Part shown: positions 25,472 to 34,793 of the stretch, in pieces
Position numbering within the stretch: position 1 is the stretch's first letter
Layout: each line of letters starts with the position of its first letter
From: Mucilaginibacter kameinonensis
Lineage (GTDB): Bacteria > Bacteroidota > Bacteroidia > Sphingobacteriales > Sphingobacteriaceae
Assembly: GCF_003675385.1 (NCBI RefSeq)
Contig: NZ_RCWZ01000003.1
Location: 124,001-188,000, forward strand
DNA length: 64,000 nucleotides
Reading direction: 5' to 3'
Notes under the pieces: generated by a model
What the model saw: the letters and a program-made list of their open reading frames with translations, nothing else
Databases searched by the model: none
Told to the model about the DNA's origin: nothing
Translations under genes and position numbers: made by a program

Positions 25472-26647
25472 TTATAATACAGGTAAATGTTTGTGTTGTT
25501 GGGTTCTGTGTTTAATAATAAAGGTGGCAAAACCTATTAACCCACCCAACAGCATTAAAAAGCCAATTAAACCGGCTTGTGTAAATGGCAAGCCAAAAAA
25601 ATGATACACCGGATTGATGCGGATCTGTTCTATCAAAAAGCGTTCTGTACCGTTAAGCACAAGGTACAGGAAAAACATAAAGCCGGGTGTAACTATACGT
25701 TTACGAAAGGCCCACATTAACAGGAACATACCAATACACAATGTAGCCTCGTAAAACGGCGTAGGATAAACCGGGTTAGCCAGTTGGTTACAGTAATTAC
25801 CAATACACCCAGATATCGGCATACCGTAATTTATAGCATTATGCGGATATGTAAATGACCACATCCAATCAGGCAGCCAGTTCAACATACTCGATTTTAA
25901 GTACATATTAACTTTCCCCCAATCGCCATCACCGGAAAGCTGGCATCCTATACGGCCAATACCATAGGCCAGCATCATGCCCGGCGAGCCGATATCTGCA
26001 AGATGCACCAGTTTCATATCATGCCGGTGACCGATATACAAATAAGTTAATGCACCAAATATCAACCCTCCGTAATAAGCAAACCCATTGGCCGAAAATA
26101 TAGTACCCAGCGGATCATATCTTAACCTGCCGAAATGCTCCACAATATCAAACAACTTAGCCCCAATAAAGCCGAAAAAACCAACGCTAAAAACGATGAG
26201 TCCCATTAATTGATAAGGATGTACCGTGTATTCGGTTGTTTGCGGCTTAGGGAGCGCGAATTTCTTCCGGTCGTTATAGATCCAGAAAGCAAAAGCGCCG
26301 CCGATCAGGATTCCGGCAGTCAGGTTTCCCTGAAATGAGAGAATGTACGCCCTGGGATTTGCTGCGAAAATAGCGTAGTTAAAAACGGCGCCAAAAAGCT
26401 TAAATCCGAATAAAAAACCCGGCAAAAAATTAATGATCATTTCGGTGGCCGAAGCAGGCTTTCCTACAATCACCTTTCGCTTAAACGCGCTGATTTTCCC
26501 ATTAGCTTCATAGCGTTTAAATTCGGAGGTAAAAACTATGTAGGCAAATAAAAAGGCAAGCGCCATAAAAAAACCAAGCGTTTGGATAGGAAACCCAACC
26601 CGGATATGGAAGAGGTAAAATATCAGATCGCCGATGGTTGGAAACAT
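25472..26647 (-). CDS. Lgt-like membrane protein (prolipoprotein diacylglyceryl transferase paralogue)
   Basis: Inner-membrane protein of 391 aa with about seven hydrophobic segments and the fold pattern of Lgt. The signature GRIGCQLSGDGDWG replaces GRxGNFxNxExxG, so the position of the essential Asn146 of E. coli Lgt is Cys. The HGG motif (His103) appears as YYGGLIFG. The C-terminal GTERFLIEQIRIN keeps the Arg and Glu of the RFxxE block. Genuine Lgt transfers diacylglycerol from phosphatidylglycerol to the lipobox Cys; these changes raise doubt about that activity. It may be a paralogue for another hydroxyl or thiol acceptor. It is followed 8 bp later by the predicted propeller gene and preceded by a terminator. 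Confidence 0.75.
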   Translation of the reverse strand: MFPTIGDLIFYLFHIRVGFPIQTLGFFMALAFLFAYIVFTSEFKRYEANGKISAFKRKVIVGKPASATEMIINFLPGFLFGFKLFGAVFNYAIFAANPRAYILSFQGNLTAGILIGGAFAFWIYNDRKKFALPKPQTTEYTVHPYQLMGLIVFSVGFFGFIGAKLFDIVEHFGRLRYDPLGTIFSANGFAYYGGLIFGALTYLYIGHRHDMKLVHLADIGSPGMMLAYGIGRIGCQLSGDGDWGKVNMYLKSSMLNWLPDWMWSFTYPHNAINYGMPISGCIGNYCNQLANPVYPTPFYEATLCIGMFLLMWAFRKRIVTPGFMFFLYLVLNGTERFLIEQIRINPVYHFFGLPFTQAGLIGFLMLLGGLIGFATFIIKHRTQQHKHLPVL

Positions 26648-26676
26648 ATCCTAAATTAAAGTTTATCTGCCAAAAC

Positions 26677-26712
26677 AAAAAGAGAACCGATGCCCGGGCA
26701 CCGGCCTCTTTT
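26677..26712 (-). terminator. Terminator after the Sus operon
   Basis: AAAAAGAG (26677-26684) pairs with CTCTTTT (26706-26712), with inner CCG/CGG and a GCCCGGGC core. It lies 20 bp past the stop of the last SusC gene and separates the Sus operon from the Lgt-like gene. Confidence 0.75.
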
Positions 26713-26731
26713 GTGGTTTATGTATTGGTTA

Positions 26732-29700
26732 TTAAAAGCCTGCCTGGATACCCAGGTTAATTACACGCTGGTTAATGTACGCGTCGCCTGCGGTATTGGT
26801 AGCAATCTCCGGGTCTTGCTGGTATTTCTTGTAGTTATCAAACGTGAGCAAATTGTACGCGCTCATGTAGATACGGGCGTTATTGATCTTGAACGGCAAC
26901 AGTTTAGTTGGCAGCTGGTAACCGATATCAACCGTTTTTAAACGAACATAGTGCGCGTTCAACAGCCAGTAATCAGAGAAATAAGCTGTAGGACTATTTA
27001 CCGAAGTTGGATTAGTAGTTAACCTCGGGAAAGCCGCGTTAACCGGATTTTCGGGCGTCCATCGTTCCTGGTGTATGGGTTGAAACTGGCTCTGGAATGG
27101 CTCGATACCCGTACCGATAACAGCAAAACTGTAGTTGAATGATCCCTGCAAAAGCACGCTCATGCTGAAACCTTTGTAAACAGCCTGTAATGATAGGCCA
27201 AGAATGGTATTTGGTAAGTTGGGGTTTCCGATAGGCCTTTTATCAAATACGTTGATGACACCGTCGCCATTTAAGTCCTGGTATTTCAGATCGCCCGGCT
27301 GCAGCGGGATTCCGTTATCAGGTACCGGAACCGATTTACTCCCCGAATTAATCGCGGCAATATCAGCAGCAGTATAATATCCCGTAAAATGGTAACCATA
27401 TTGCTGACCGATGGAATGCCCTGTTTGCGCCAGCCATGGGTAAGCCGGTGTAGCCTCATCCTCATACAGTATCTTGTTTTTGGCATACGAAAACACGAAA
27501 CCCACATTGTATTGTACTTTACCAAGAGTGCTATGATAACTGATCTGCCCATCAAGGCCCTGGTTACGGGTTCTACCGATATTTACTGCAGGCAAACCGA
27601 CGCCCAATATTTCAGGTACGCTACCCGGGGTAATCAGCTGATTGTAACGAATATCATGGAAATAATCGGCGGTGATGGAGATTTTATCATTAAACAAGTT
27701 AGCATCTAATCCGATATCGATCTTTTTGGCGCGTTCCCAAACCACGGTCGGGTTGCCTAATGAACCTTCAGATATGGTATTGTAGCCCTGCGCAGTTTCG
27801 CCAAAGTTGTAACCTCCCCCCTGGTTATATACCTGGTTGTATACATAACGGTTACCCGGTGCGGCATCCGAACCGACCAAACCGTAGCTTCCCCTCAGTT
27901 TTAGCAGACTGAAAACCGGCATAGCTTTTTCAAAAAACGACTCTTTTGCAATGTTGTAACCAAAGCTCACAGCCGGAAAAATACCAAAGCGGTGATTTGC
28001 GGCAAAGCGATCTGTACCGTTGTAGGCTACGTTAAAATCAAACAGGAATTTCTGCTTAAAATCATATCCAACTTTGCCCGATACACCACGGAATTTTTGC
28101 GGAACACCAACCTGGGCTCCATCCAGCAGCGGATAGGTAAAATAAGTTTGTGAGGTTTGATTAAACAATAGCAATCCCGAAAAATGGTGCGAACCGCGGA
28201 ATGTCCTATCGTAATTGGCGTAAAGCTGGAGGTTATAATTATTAGTACTGATATCTGTACTACCTGTTAAGGCGTAAGTTTGATATACATAGGTAGCACC
28301 CGGCCTTAAAGAATATTGGTTAGTTGTAGGGTCGTAATGATAGGCAGGGATCCCGCCGTTAAATATCTGCTTGGTAAACTGCTCTATACTGGAATATGCT
28401 ACACGGCCTGTTACCGAAAGACCATTAGTTAGATCATCTAACCTTTGCGTAGCACCAAAAAGCACGTTAAAATCGGTACGGCGCGAATGCTGATAACCTC
28501 CCGTAGCCAGCCTTGCGTTAAGCGTTGGCAGGTGGTCGGGATTAAAAGATGAGTACGCATATGAGTAACTGCCGTTAGGGTTAAGGTATGGCGCGGTAAA
28601 AGGAGTTTCTTTGGTAAAATTGTACACTTCACTAACTGCATTCTCGTTGTAAGGCTGGTTCAGGTCAGAAAATCGGGTGGTAATATCCAATCGCAGATCA
28701 AGCGTTTTATTGGCTTTCAAATCGAGGTTTGAGCGGAAATTATAACGTTTGAAATAATAGTTAGTATTTACCAAACTTTGCGGGTCGGCAAAGTCGCGCA
28801 CCAAACCGTTCTGATTTAACGCCCCTCCGGAGATAAAGTATTTCACTCCGGTAGTACCGCCCGAAATGTCGAGGTTAGCATTGGTTTGATAGGTGTATTT
28901 TTTGAAGATCTTATTATACCAATCCACATTAGGATGTCCATAAGGATCAGATCCGTTTTTAAACAGGTCGAGATCTTGCTGGGTAAAGCTAAGCGGGATG
29001 CCGTCATTATGCTGTGCCTCGTTGATGAGTACGGCTGTATTATATGAATCTAAAAACTGAGGTGTTTTGGTTGGCTGCTGAATTCCGCTTTCAACACGCA
29101 GGTTCACTTTGGGTGTACCGGCCTTTCCACGACGTGTGGTGACCACCAATACCCCATTAGCACCTTTAATACCGTAAATAGCAGTAGTTGAGGCATCTTT
29201 CAAAATGGAGATACTTTCTATTTCATTTACGTTGATCTGTTGCAGCTGGTCATAACTGTATTCAATATCATCCACAATAATCAATGGCTGGTTACCTGAT
29301 GGGTTCAACGAACTTACACCACGGATATAGAAATCTGACGCATCCTTACCTGGTTGGCCCGAAGACTGTTGCGAGAAGAAACCCGGCAATTTACCGGTTA
29401 AAGCATTTTGTACGTTGGCCGTTGGAACCGTACGGATTTCACTGGCGGAAATTGAACTTACAGCGCCCGTATTGGTGATACGTTTTCTTGTTCCGTAAGC
29501 CACAACCGCAACCTCATCTAAACCGTTGGTGTTGGTTTGCAAGATGATATCCATCCTGCCCGATTCCGAAACCCTAAGTTCTCGCGGGATATAACCGATA
29601 AAACGGACTATGATGGTGTTTGATTTTCCTTTAAGAACAAGCCTGAATTTACCGCTCTGATCTGTAATGGCGCCGTTGTTGGCAACACCCTTTTCAATAA

Positions 29701-29824
29701 CCGATACCCCTGGTAATACCCCGGTAATATCGCGCACGGTACCTGTTACGGTTCGGCTTTGCGCAAATGACACTGCCGGGAGCAGGATCATTAATATCTG
29801 GAAGAAAAGTATTATTTTTCTCAT
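26732..29824 (-). CDS. SusC/RagA-family TonB-dependent outer-membrane transporter 1
   Basis: Outer-membrane glycan importer of 1030 aa. The signal peptide covers 1-21. A carboxypeptidase-regulatory-like domain follows (RTVTGTVRDITGVLPGVSVIEKG, about 23-100), then the plug with RKRITNTGAVSSISASEIRTVPTANVQNAL and DFYIRGVSSLNP. The end of the plug is SISILKDASTTAIYGIKGANGVLVVTTRRGK, and a 22-strand barrel ends YINQRVINLGIQAGF. It pairs with a SusD lipoprotein lid. It lies 41 bp downstream of a SusD gene, the reverse of the usual order, and is the last gene of the operon. Confidence 0.95.
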   Translation of the reverse strand: MRKIILFFQILMILLPAVSFAQSRTVTGTVRDITGVLPGVSVIEKGVANNGAITDQSGKFRLVLKGKSNTIIVRFIGYIPRELRVSESGRMDIILQTNTNGLDEVAVVAYGTRKRITNTGAVSSISASEIRTVPTANVQNALTGKLPGFFSQQSSGQPGKDASDFYIRGVSSLNPSGNQPLIIVDDIEYSYDQLQQINVNEIESISILKDASTTAIYGIKGANGVLVVTTRRGKAGTPKVNLRVESGIQQPTKTPQFLDSYNTAVLINEAQHNDGIPLSFTQQDLDLFKNGSDPYGHPNVDWYNKIFKKYTYQTNANLDISGGTTGVKYFISGGALNQNGLVRDFADPQSLVNTNYYFKRYNFRSNLDLKANKTLDLRLDITTRFSDLNQPYNENAVSEVYNFTKETPFTAPYLNPNGSYSYAYSSFNPDHLPTLNARLATGGYQHSRRTDFNVLFGATQRLDDLTNGLSVTGRVAYSSIEQFTKQIFNGGIPAYHYDPTTNQYSLRPGATYVYQTYALTGSTDISTNNYNLQLYANYDRTFRGSHHFSGLLLFNQTSQTYFTYPLLDGAQVGVPQKFRGVSGKVGYDFKQKFLFDFNVAYNGTDRFAANHRFGIFPAVSFGYNIAKESFFEKAMPVFSLLKLRGSYGLVGSDAAPGNRYVYNQVYNQGGGYNFGETAQGYNTISEGSLGNPTVVWERAKKIDIGLDANLFNDKISITADYFHDIRYNQLITPGSVPEILGVGLPAVNIGRTRNQGLDGQISYHSTLGKVQYNVGFVFSYAKNKILYEDEATPAYPWLAQTGHSIGQQYGYHFTGYYTAADIAAINSGSKSVPVPDNGIPLQPGDLKYQDLNGDGVINVFDKRPIGNPNLPNTILGLSLQAVYKGFSMSVLLQGSFNYSFAVIGTGIEPFQSQFQPIHQERWTPENPVNAAFPRLTTNPTSVNSPTAYFSDYWLLNAHYVRLKTVDIGYQLPTKLLPFKINNARIYMSAYNLLTFDNYKKYQQDPEIATNTAGDAYINQRVINLGIQAGF

Positions 29825-29864
29825 AAAGCTTAATTTTTTTGGTTTAACTGAATCGGTTTTGAGA

Positions 29865-31580
29865 TTACCATCCTGGATTTTGTTTCATATTAGGGTTCTT
29901 CAAAACCTCATCATAAGGTATCGGGTACAGATACATCTTTGGCGTTTCAAATTTGGTGGTGAGCGCGTTTACTACGTTGTAAGTAAGGCTTGAACCTATC
30001 TTCACAATGCTCATCCCTTTTTGCGGCTGGTTCATTACCGTACCGGCAATTTTCCAGCGGCGGATATCAAAGTAGCGATTCTCTTCAAAAGCCATTTCCA
30101 AACGGCGCTCATTTTGAATGATGGCGCGCATTTCATCTTTGGTCATGCCCGGTTTAAGCCCATAATTGCCGGTCCCTGCATCAATACCTGCACGCTTCCT
30201 GATGCTGATCACAGCGTTATAAACATCGGCAGTAGCCCCCGCCGATTCGTTAAGTGCTTCGGCGTAACCTAAAACCACATCGGCATAACGTAAGATCTGC
30301 CAGTCGATCACGTGCGCTGCATAGGCATTTGTATTTTCAAAATTGCCCATGAACTTGCGCATGTAATAGCCTGTTTTGGTTTGCTGTAATGAGCCATTAG
30401 GCTTGCTGATACCACCCTCAAACAATTGCAGATCGGAGTTCAGCCACCTTGTACCGTTGTAAAGCACCGTGTAGGTTAAGCGGGGATCGCGACTTACATA
30501 TGGGTTGTCTGGATTATAGCCAGATGCAGGATCTGTGATAGGCAAGCCATTTTTCATTGGAAAAGCATCAACCAATTGCTGCGTTGGGCTTGTTTGCCCC
30601 TTGCCTACTGCACCCGTAAAGCCTATCGGTCCGTTGGTGGTTTCTATTGATGATGAATTATCCGTTTGGCGGATAAATATATTTTCCGAACTGTTCTGAG
30701 TCAGGAACACATCTTTAAAGCTGGGCAGCAATGAATAAACATTCAAATCCATTACAGCTTTTTCGGCAGCGGCGGCCTGTGCCCATCTATCTGCACTAAA
30801 ATCTGTGTAACCTGTTACCGGATTGGAAGCATCAATATTTTGCCCGTTAAACAGCGGACTTGCAGCATATAGTAACACCTTTGCTTTTAAAGCCATAGCC
30901 GCACCTTTTGTTGGGCGATGGTAATCGGCATTGGGGTTGCTCAGCGGGGCGGCCATCAGTGTATCCTTAATGGCATCGCATTCGCTTACAATGTATTTGA
31001 TACAATCGGCAAAAGAATTGCGGGGCAGGGATACATCATCGGTTATAGTAAATACCTTATTACCCAATAATGGTACGCCACCGTAACGTTTAACCAACTC
31101 AAAGTAATACAGCGCCCTTAAAAAACGGGCTTCGTCTTTCCATACATATTTCATGGAGTAGCCATTGTATTTAGCCATTACCGGCACCACATCTATATTG
31201 TTCACAAACTCATTTGCCTTGCGGATACCGGCATAGTAGTAGGCCCAAAGATTTTCATCTGTAGGAACAGTGTAAGAGTTGTAAGTCGCCGTTGACAGTA
31301 CTGTAACTTCATTTGATGCACCCGCAGCCGATGATATGGCATCATCACTCGCGGCATCAAGGTAATCGCCTCCTATCCTGCTATGGCCATTTTGTAATGA
31401 CGCGTAAATCCCGTACAGGAACATTTGAGCATTGGTTCCCAGCGAATCTTTTTTATCAAATACGTAGTTAATGGTCACTTTATCAACCGGGAATTGCTCA
31501 TATTTTTTACACCCGGCCATTACGGTGATGATGCCGGCGGCCGCTAAAATTATTTTGTTGAAATTCTTCATGATCGTCAT
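29865..31580 (-). CDS. SusD/RagB-family glycan-binding lipoprotein 1
   Basis: Surface lipoprotein of 571 aa that acts as the lid of a SusC transporter. The lipobox is MAGC with Cys24 counted from the first ATG (a second ATG three codons later is equally possible). The tetratricopeptide-like helical fold shows MKYVWKDEARFLRALYYFELVKRYGGVPL, GAAMALKAKVLLYAASPLFNG and DEMRAIIQNERRLEMAFEENRYFDIRRWKIA. The ending is PIPYDEVLKNPNMKQNPGW, all hallmark blocks. It begins 19 bp after the SusC gene at 31600-34698 and is probably its partner. Confidence 0.95.
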   Translation of the reverse strand: MTIMKNFNKIILAAAGIITVMAGCKKYEQFPVDKVTINYVFDKKDSLGTNAQMFLYGIYASLQNGHSRIGGDYLDAASDDAISSAAGASNEVTVLSTATYNSYTVPTDENLWAYYYAGIRKANEFVNNIDVVPVMAKYNGYSMKYVWKDEARFLRALYYFELVKRYGGVPLLGNKVFTITDDVSLPRNSFADCIKYIVSECDAIKDTLMAAPLSNPNADYHRPTKGAAMALKAKVLLYAASPLFNGQNIDASNPVTGYTDFSADRWAQAAAAEKAVMDLNVYSLLPSFKDVFLTQNSSENIFIRQTDNSSSIETTNGPIGFTGAVGKGQTSPTQQLVDAFPMKNGLPITDPASGYNPDNPYVSRDPRLTYTVLYNGTRWLNSDLQLFEGGISKPNGSLQQTKTGYYMRKFMGNFENTNAYAAHVIDWQILRYADVVLGYAEALNESAGATADVYNAVISIRKRAGIDAGTGNYGLKPGMTKDEMRAIIQNERRLEMAFEENRYFDIRRWKIAGTVMNQPQKGMSIVKIGSSLTYNVVNALTTKFETPKMYLYPIPYDEVLKNPNMKQNPGW

Positions 31581-31599
31581 ATTTTAATGATGGCCAAAA

Positions 31600-34500
31600 T
31601 CAAAGCTTAATGTTAACACCGGCATTTATCACCCTTTGAATCGGGTAAGCTGTGCCATATACCTCCGGATCAAAATCTTTGTAGCCATACAGTGTATACA
31701 GGTTTTCGCCGTTTACAAATACCCGAAGACCTGATAATCTGAGCTTGCGTGCCCATTCATAAGGCAGGTTATAGCCCACCTCTGCATTTTTTAGCCTCAC
31801 ATAATTTCCTTTGCGTAAGTACAGGGTTGAGTTGGCTGTGTTGTTGGCGTTGCCCAGCGATAACCTTGGTGCGGTAGCTGTAGCAGCGGTTTCAGGCGTC
31901 CATCTGCCTAAAATGGTTTCGTAGGCCTGTCCGCTATAGGTAAGCCCCAGGAAACCAACACCGGCAAAGCCATTCACCTGCGAATTATTGAACATCAACT
32001 CGCGGTTGGCTACACCCTGTAACAGGAAGCTCAAACTAAAGCCTTTGTAGTTAAAGCCACTTGATAACCCATAATAAACCAGCGGGCGGTTACCACCAAT
32101 GGCCGAAACATCAAACTGATTAATGATATGATCGCCGTTAAGGTCTTTATATTTTACATCGCCCGCTTGTGCTGTGTAGCCGGTAGTTGTAGCACTGGTG
32201 GCTGCATCCTGGGCATCTTTAAAATAGCCGATTGCGGTATAACCATAAATTGCGGTAGTTGAACGTCCGGTATGTTTCAGCCAGGGATATGGATATGGTT
32301 CCTCATCGCTAAAAATAATTTTTGACGACTGGATCGACGCGTTGCCCGAAATAAAGTAATTGAAGTTTTGGATATGGTTCTGATAAGTTAACGTGAGCTC
32401 CGCACCTTTATAAAGATTGATGCCCAGGTTTTCATAAGGGTAAGCTGTACCTAACAAGGCTATACTATTTCCTCTAACTTGCAGTAAATCATAATACCTG
32501 TCGCGGTAAACATCAGCAGTGATATTGAAGTGATCATTAAACAAAGAGATATCTGTGCCTACATCCAGCTTGCGGGCTTTTTCCCAACGGATGTAGGGGT
32601 TAGCAAGCGTATTTTCATAAAACCCCTGTACCGGGCTTTTTGAGGTACCCGTGCTGTATGAATAGCCGTTAGTAGCGCCGTAGGTTTGTAAAAAATTATA
32701 ATAACCGTAATTGTCTACATTGTTATTACCGGTTTTACCATAGGTGGCGCGCCATTTCCATGAGTTTATCCAGCTAAAGTTATCTTTGATGAAGGATTCT
32801 TTGCCCATTTGCCAGCCAATACCACCCGCATAAAACAAACCATATTGATTTCCTGGCGGATAACGGTTGTATCCGCTGCTGTTGGCTGCCGCCTCAATAA
32901 AGTACTTGCCATCGTAATTGTAACCTGCTTTTAAAGCGCGGTTTGTGGTTACCTGCGAAAGGTCATAGTTCAATACTACCGAACGAACATCATACAAGGC
33001 CATACCGGTAACGTTGCTTCTACCGAAAGTTCTGTCGTAATTAACCGACGCCTGCGCAAATGAGTAGCGGGCGCTTGATACAGTACTATATGAATTGCTC
33101 TGCGCGATTGATGAACCTACTGCCGAGTAAGAACTATCCGCATTAAACGAATAAGCATTGTTTTGCAGCGAGCGGTTTAAGAAGCTTTGCGACGAAAAAG
33201 CAAGGTTACCCTTTGCTTTAGCGGATAAACCCGGCGTGATGCTATTCAGATTATAATTCAGATCGAGGTTGGCAAGTACATCATTACTGTTGGTACGCTG
33301 ATAGCCTGAAAACTCGGTTTGCGAAAGCAGGTTATTAGTGTAAGTAGTTGTACCTGCAAATGAGCCATTAGGATTACGTAAGGCATAAGCATTATTGGGC
33401 AAACTATAAAGTGTGCTCAGTATATTGCCGTATCCTGCGCCTGGCTGCGTGCTTTGCTGAACACGACCAAACAGTTGCAGATCGACAGTAAACTTTTTTG
33501 TTACGTTAACCGCCAGATCAGAATTGATGATATATCTGTTAAGATCATTATTGGTATTATAGGCAACAGACGGATCCTGGCGGAACATCCCGGCTTGATC
33601 CAAATAGTTTAATGAGACACTATACCGCGCTACCTGTGTACCTCCGTTAACGTTGAGTTTATAGCTGGTCATGGGTGAGTTATCGCGCAATATGGTGTTG
33701 AACCAGTTGACATCCGGATGCCTGATAGGATCTGTATGGTTACGGTAAGCGTCAAAATCGGCAGCACTATAAAGAGCGGGCTTACCATCATTCTGTAAGG
33801 CTTCGTTATATAAATAAGCGTACTGATATGCCGGCAGTGGATTTGGCAACCCTAAAGGTTGCTGAATACCGGTTTGCGCCGTAAATGAAATATGGGGCGC
33901 ACCTACCTGCCCGCGTTTAGTGGTAATCAGTAATGTTCCTCGGGAGCTATTGATACCCAACATGATATTTGAAAGCGCGTCTTTCAAAACCGAAACCGAT
34001 TCGATACTTTCAGGATCAAGCGAGGCTATCTCCCGCTGAACGCCATCAATGATAGTTATCGGCGCTTGTCCCCTTAAAAAAAGACCAAACTCGCTATTGT
34101 CATTAGCCGAATAATTGTTGTGCTGCACCACAGCTCCAATAAAATCGTTTACAGTCTGTACACCTGTTTGAGGAGCGGCAAACCCGCTGTATTGCTGGGT
34201 ATACAAGCCTGGCAATTGTCCGGGTAATGCGTAAGTGTATAAAGTAGAAGGCGTTGTAGTAAGTTGATTGGTATAAATAGTTGATACGGCACCTACACTT
34301 TTTGCTGTACTAACGGTATCGTAAAGTACACTGGTAGTTTTGGGCTTTTGGATATAAGTATCTAAAAGTCTTACCCTGATACCGGCAGTGTTTTTCACAG
34401 CAATCTGGCGGGCATTATAATTCGCGGCGGTAAATGACAATATATCGCCTTTAATAGCATTAATAGCGAATGTACCGTCCTTACCGGTAGTTTGGGTAAT

Positions 34501-34698
34501 GTTTTTCCCTTTGTTGGTTACCTTAACACCCTGTAACGGGTTGCCGTACTCATCAAGTACGATACCACTGGCCTGACCGGGGCGTGCAGGCGCCACGGCG
34601 GTAGTATCCTGCTGCGCAACCGCGTAACCGGCCGTGGCCAGCAGCAATAACAACAGTGTAATACCTGTTAAGCATCTCTTTATGTAGCAATAAGCCAT
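31600..34698 (-). CDS. SusC/RagA-family TonB-dependent outer-membrane transporter 2
   Basis: Outer-membrane glycan importer of 1032 aa. An upstream in-frame ATG (34755) is less likely because the operator at 34733-34750 would then lie inside the gene. The ATG at 34698 gives MAYCYIKRCLTGITLLLLLL, a good signal peptide. It has a carboxypeptidase-like domain (QASGIVLDEYGNPLQGVKVTN), a plug with GLFLRGQAPITIIDGVQRE and SVSVLKDALSNIMLGINSSRG, and a barrel ending IQRVINAGVNIKL. The plug end is atypical (MLGINSSRGTLLITTKRG rather than YGxRGANGV). It is followed by its SusD 19 bp downstream and preceded by the DUF4961 gene. Confidence 0.94.
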   Translation of the reverse strand: MAYCYIKRCLTGITLLLLLLATAGYAVAQQDTTAVAPARPGQASGIVLDEYGNPLQGVKVTNKGKNITQTTGKDGTFAINAIKGDILSFTAANYNARQIAVKNTAGIRVRLLDTYIQKPKTTSVLYDTVSTAKSVGAVSTIYTNQLTTTPSTLYTYALPGQLPGLYTQQYSGFAAPQTGVQTVNDFIGAVVQHNNYSANDNSEFGLFLRGQAPITIIDGVQREIASLDPESIESVSVLKDALSNIMLGINSSRGTLLITTKRGQVGAPHISFTAQTGIQQPLGLPNPLPAYQYAYLYNEALQNDGKPALYSAADFDAYRNHTDPIRHPDVNWFNTILRDNSPMTSYKLNVNGGTQVARYSVSLNYLDQAGMFRQDPSVAYNTNNDLNRYIINSDLAVNVTKKFTVDLQLFGRVQQSTQPGAGYGNILSTLYSLPNNAYALRNPNGSFAGTTTYTNNLLSQTEFSGYQRTNSNDVLANLDLNYNLNSITPGLSAKAKGNLAFSSQSFLNRSLQNNAYSFNADSSYSAVGSSIAQSNSYSTVSSARYSFAQASVNYDRTFGRSNVTGMALYDVRSVVLNYDLSQVTTNRALKAGYNYDGKYFIEAAANSSGYNRYPPGNQYGLFYAGGIGWQMGKESFIKDNFSWINSWKWRATYGKTGNNNVDNYGYYNFLQTYGATNGYSYSTGTSKSPVQGFYENTLANPYIRWEKARKLDVGTDISLFNDHFNITADVYRDRYYDLLQVRGNSIALLGTAYPYENLGINLYKGAELTLTYQNHIQNFNYFISGNASIQSSKIIFSDEEPYPYPWLKHTGRSTTAIYGYTAIGYFKDAQDAATSATTTGYTAQAGDVKYKDLNGDHIINQFDVSAIGGNRPLVYYGLSSGFNYKGFSLSFLLQGVANRELMFNNSQVNGFAGVGFLGLTYSGQAYETILGRWTPETAATATAPRLSLGNANNTANSTLYLRKGNYVRLKNAEVGYNLPYEWARKLRLSGLRVFVNGENLYTLYGYKDFDPEVYGTAYPIQRVINAGVNIKL

Positions 34699-34732
34699 AT
34701 TTTTCAGGTTTAAAATTGTTGGCAATAGGTTT

Positions 34733-34750
34733 AAATATCGTTTTAGCAAA
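34733..34750 (-). promoter_or_regulatory. LacI-type operator upstream of SusC 2
   Basis: AAATATCGTTTTAGCAAA, 34 bp before the preferred SusC start and in the 95-bp gap after the DUF4961 stop. It suggests a second, internally regulated promoter in the Sus operon. Confidence 0.7.
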
Positions 34751-34793
34751 TACACATTGGTTCAATGCATTTGCTGTTTTGTTTATCTATCGG

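Noticed and set aside
29825..29864. AATCGGTTTT-like sequence between SusD 1 and SusC 1 as a tenth operator
   Set aside because: It lacks the AAATCG(A/T)TTTAGC core on both sides; judged chance similarity.
34699..34755. Longer SusC 2 start at 34755
   Set aside because: It would place the LacI-type operator inside the coding region and push the signal peptide 19 residues inward; ATG 34698 is better.
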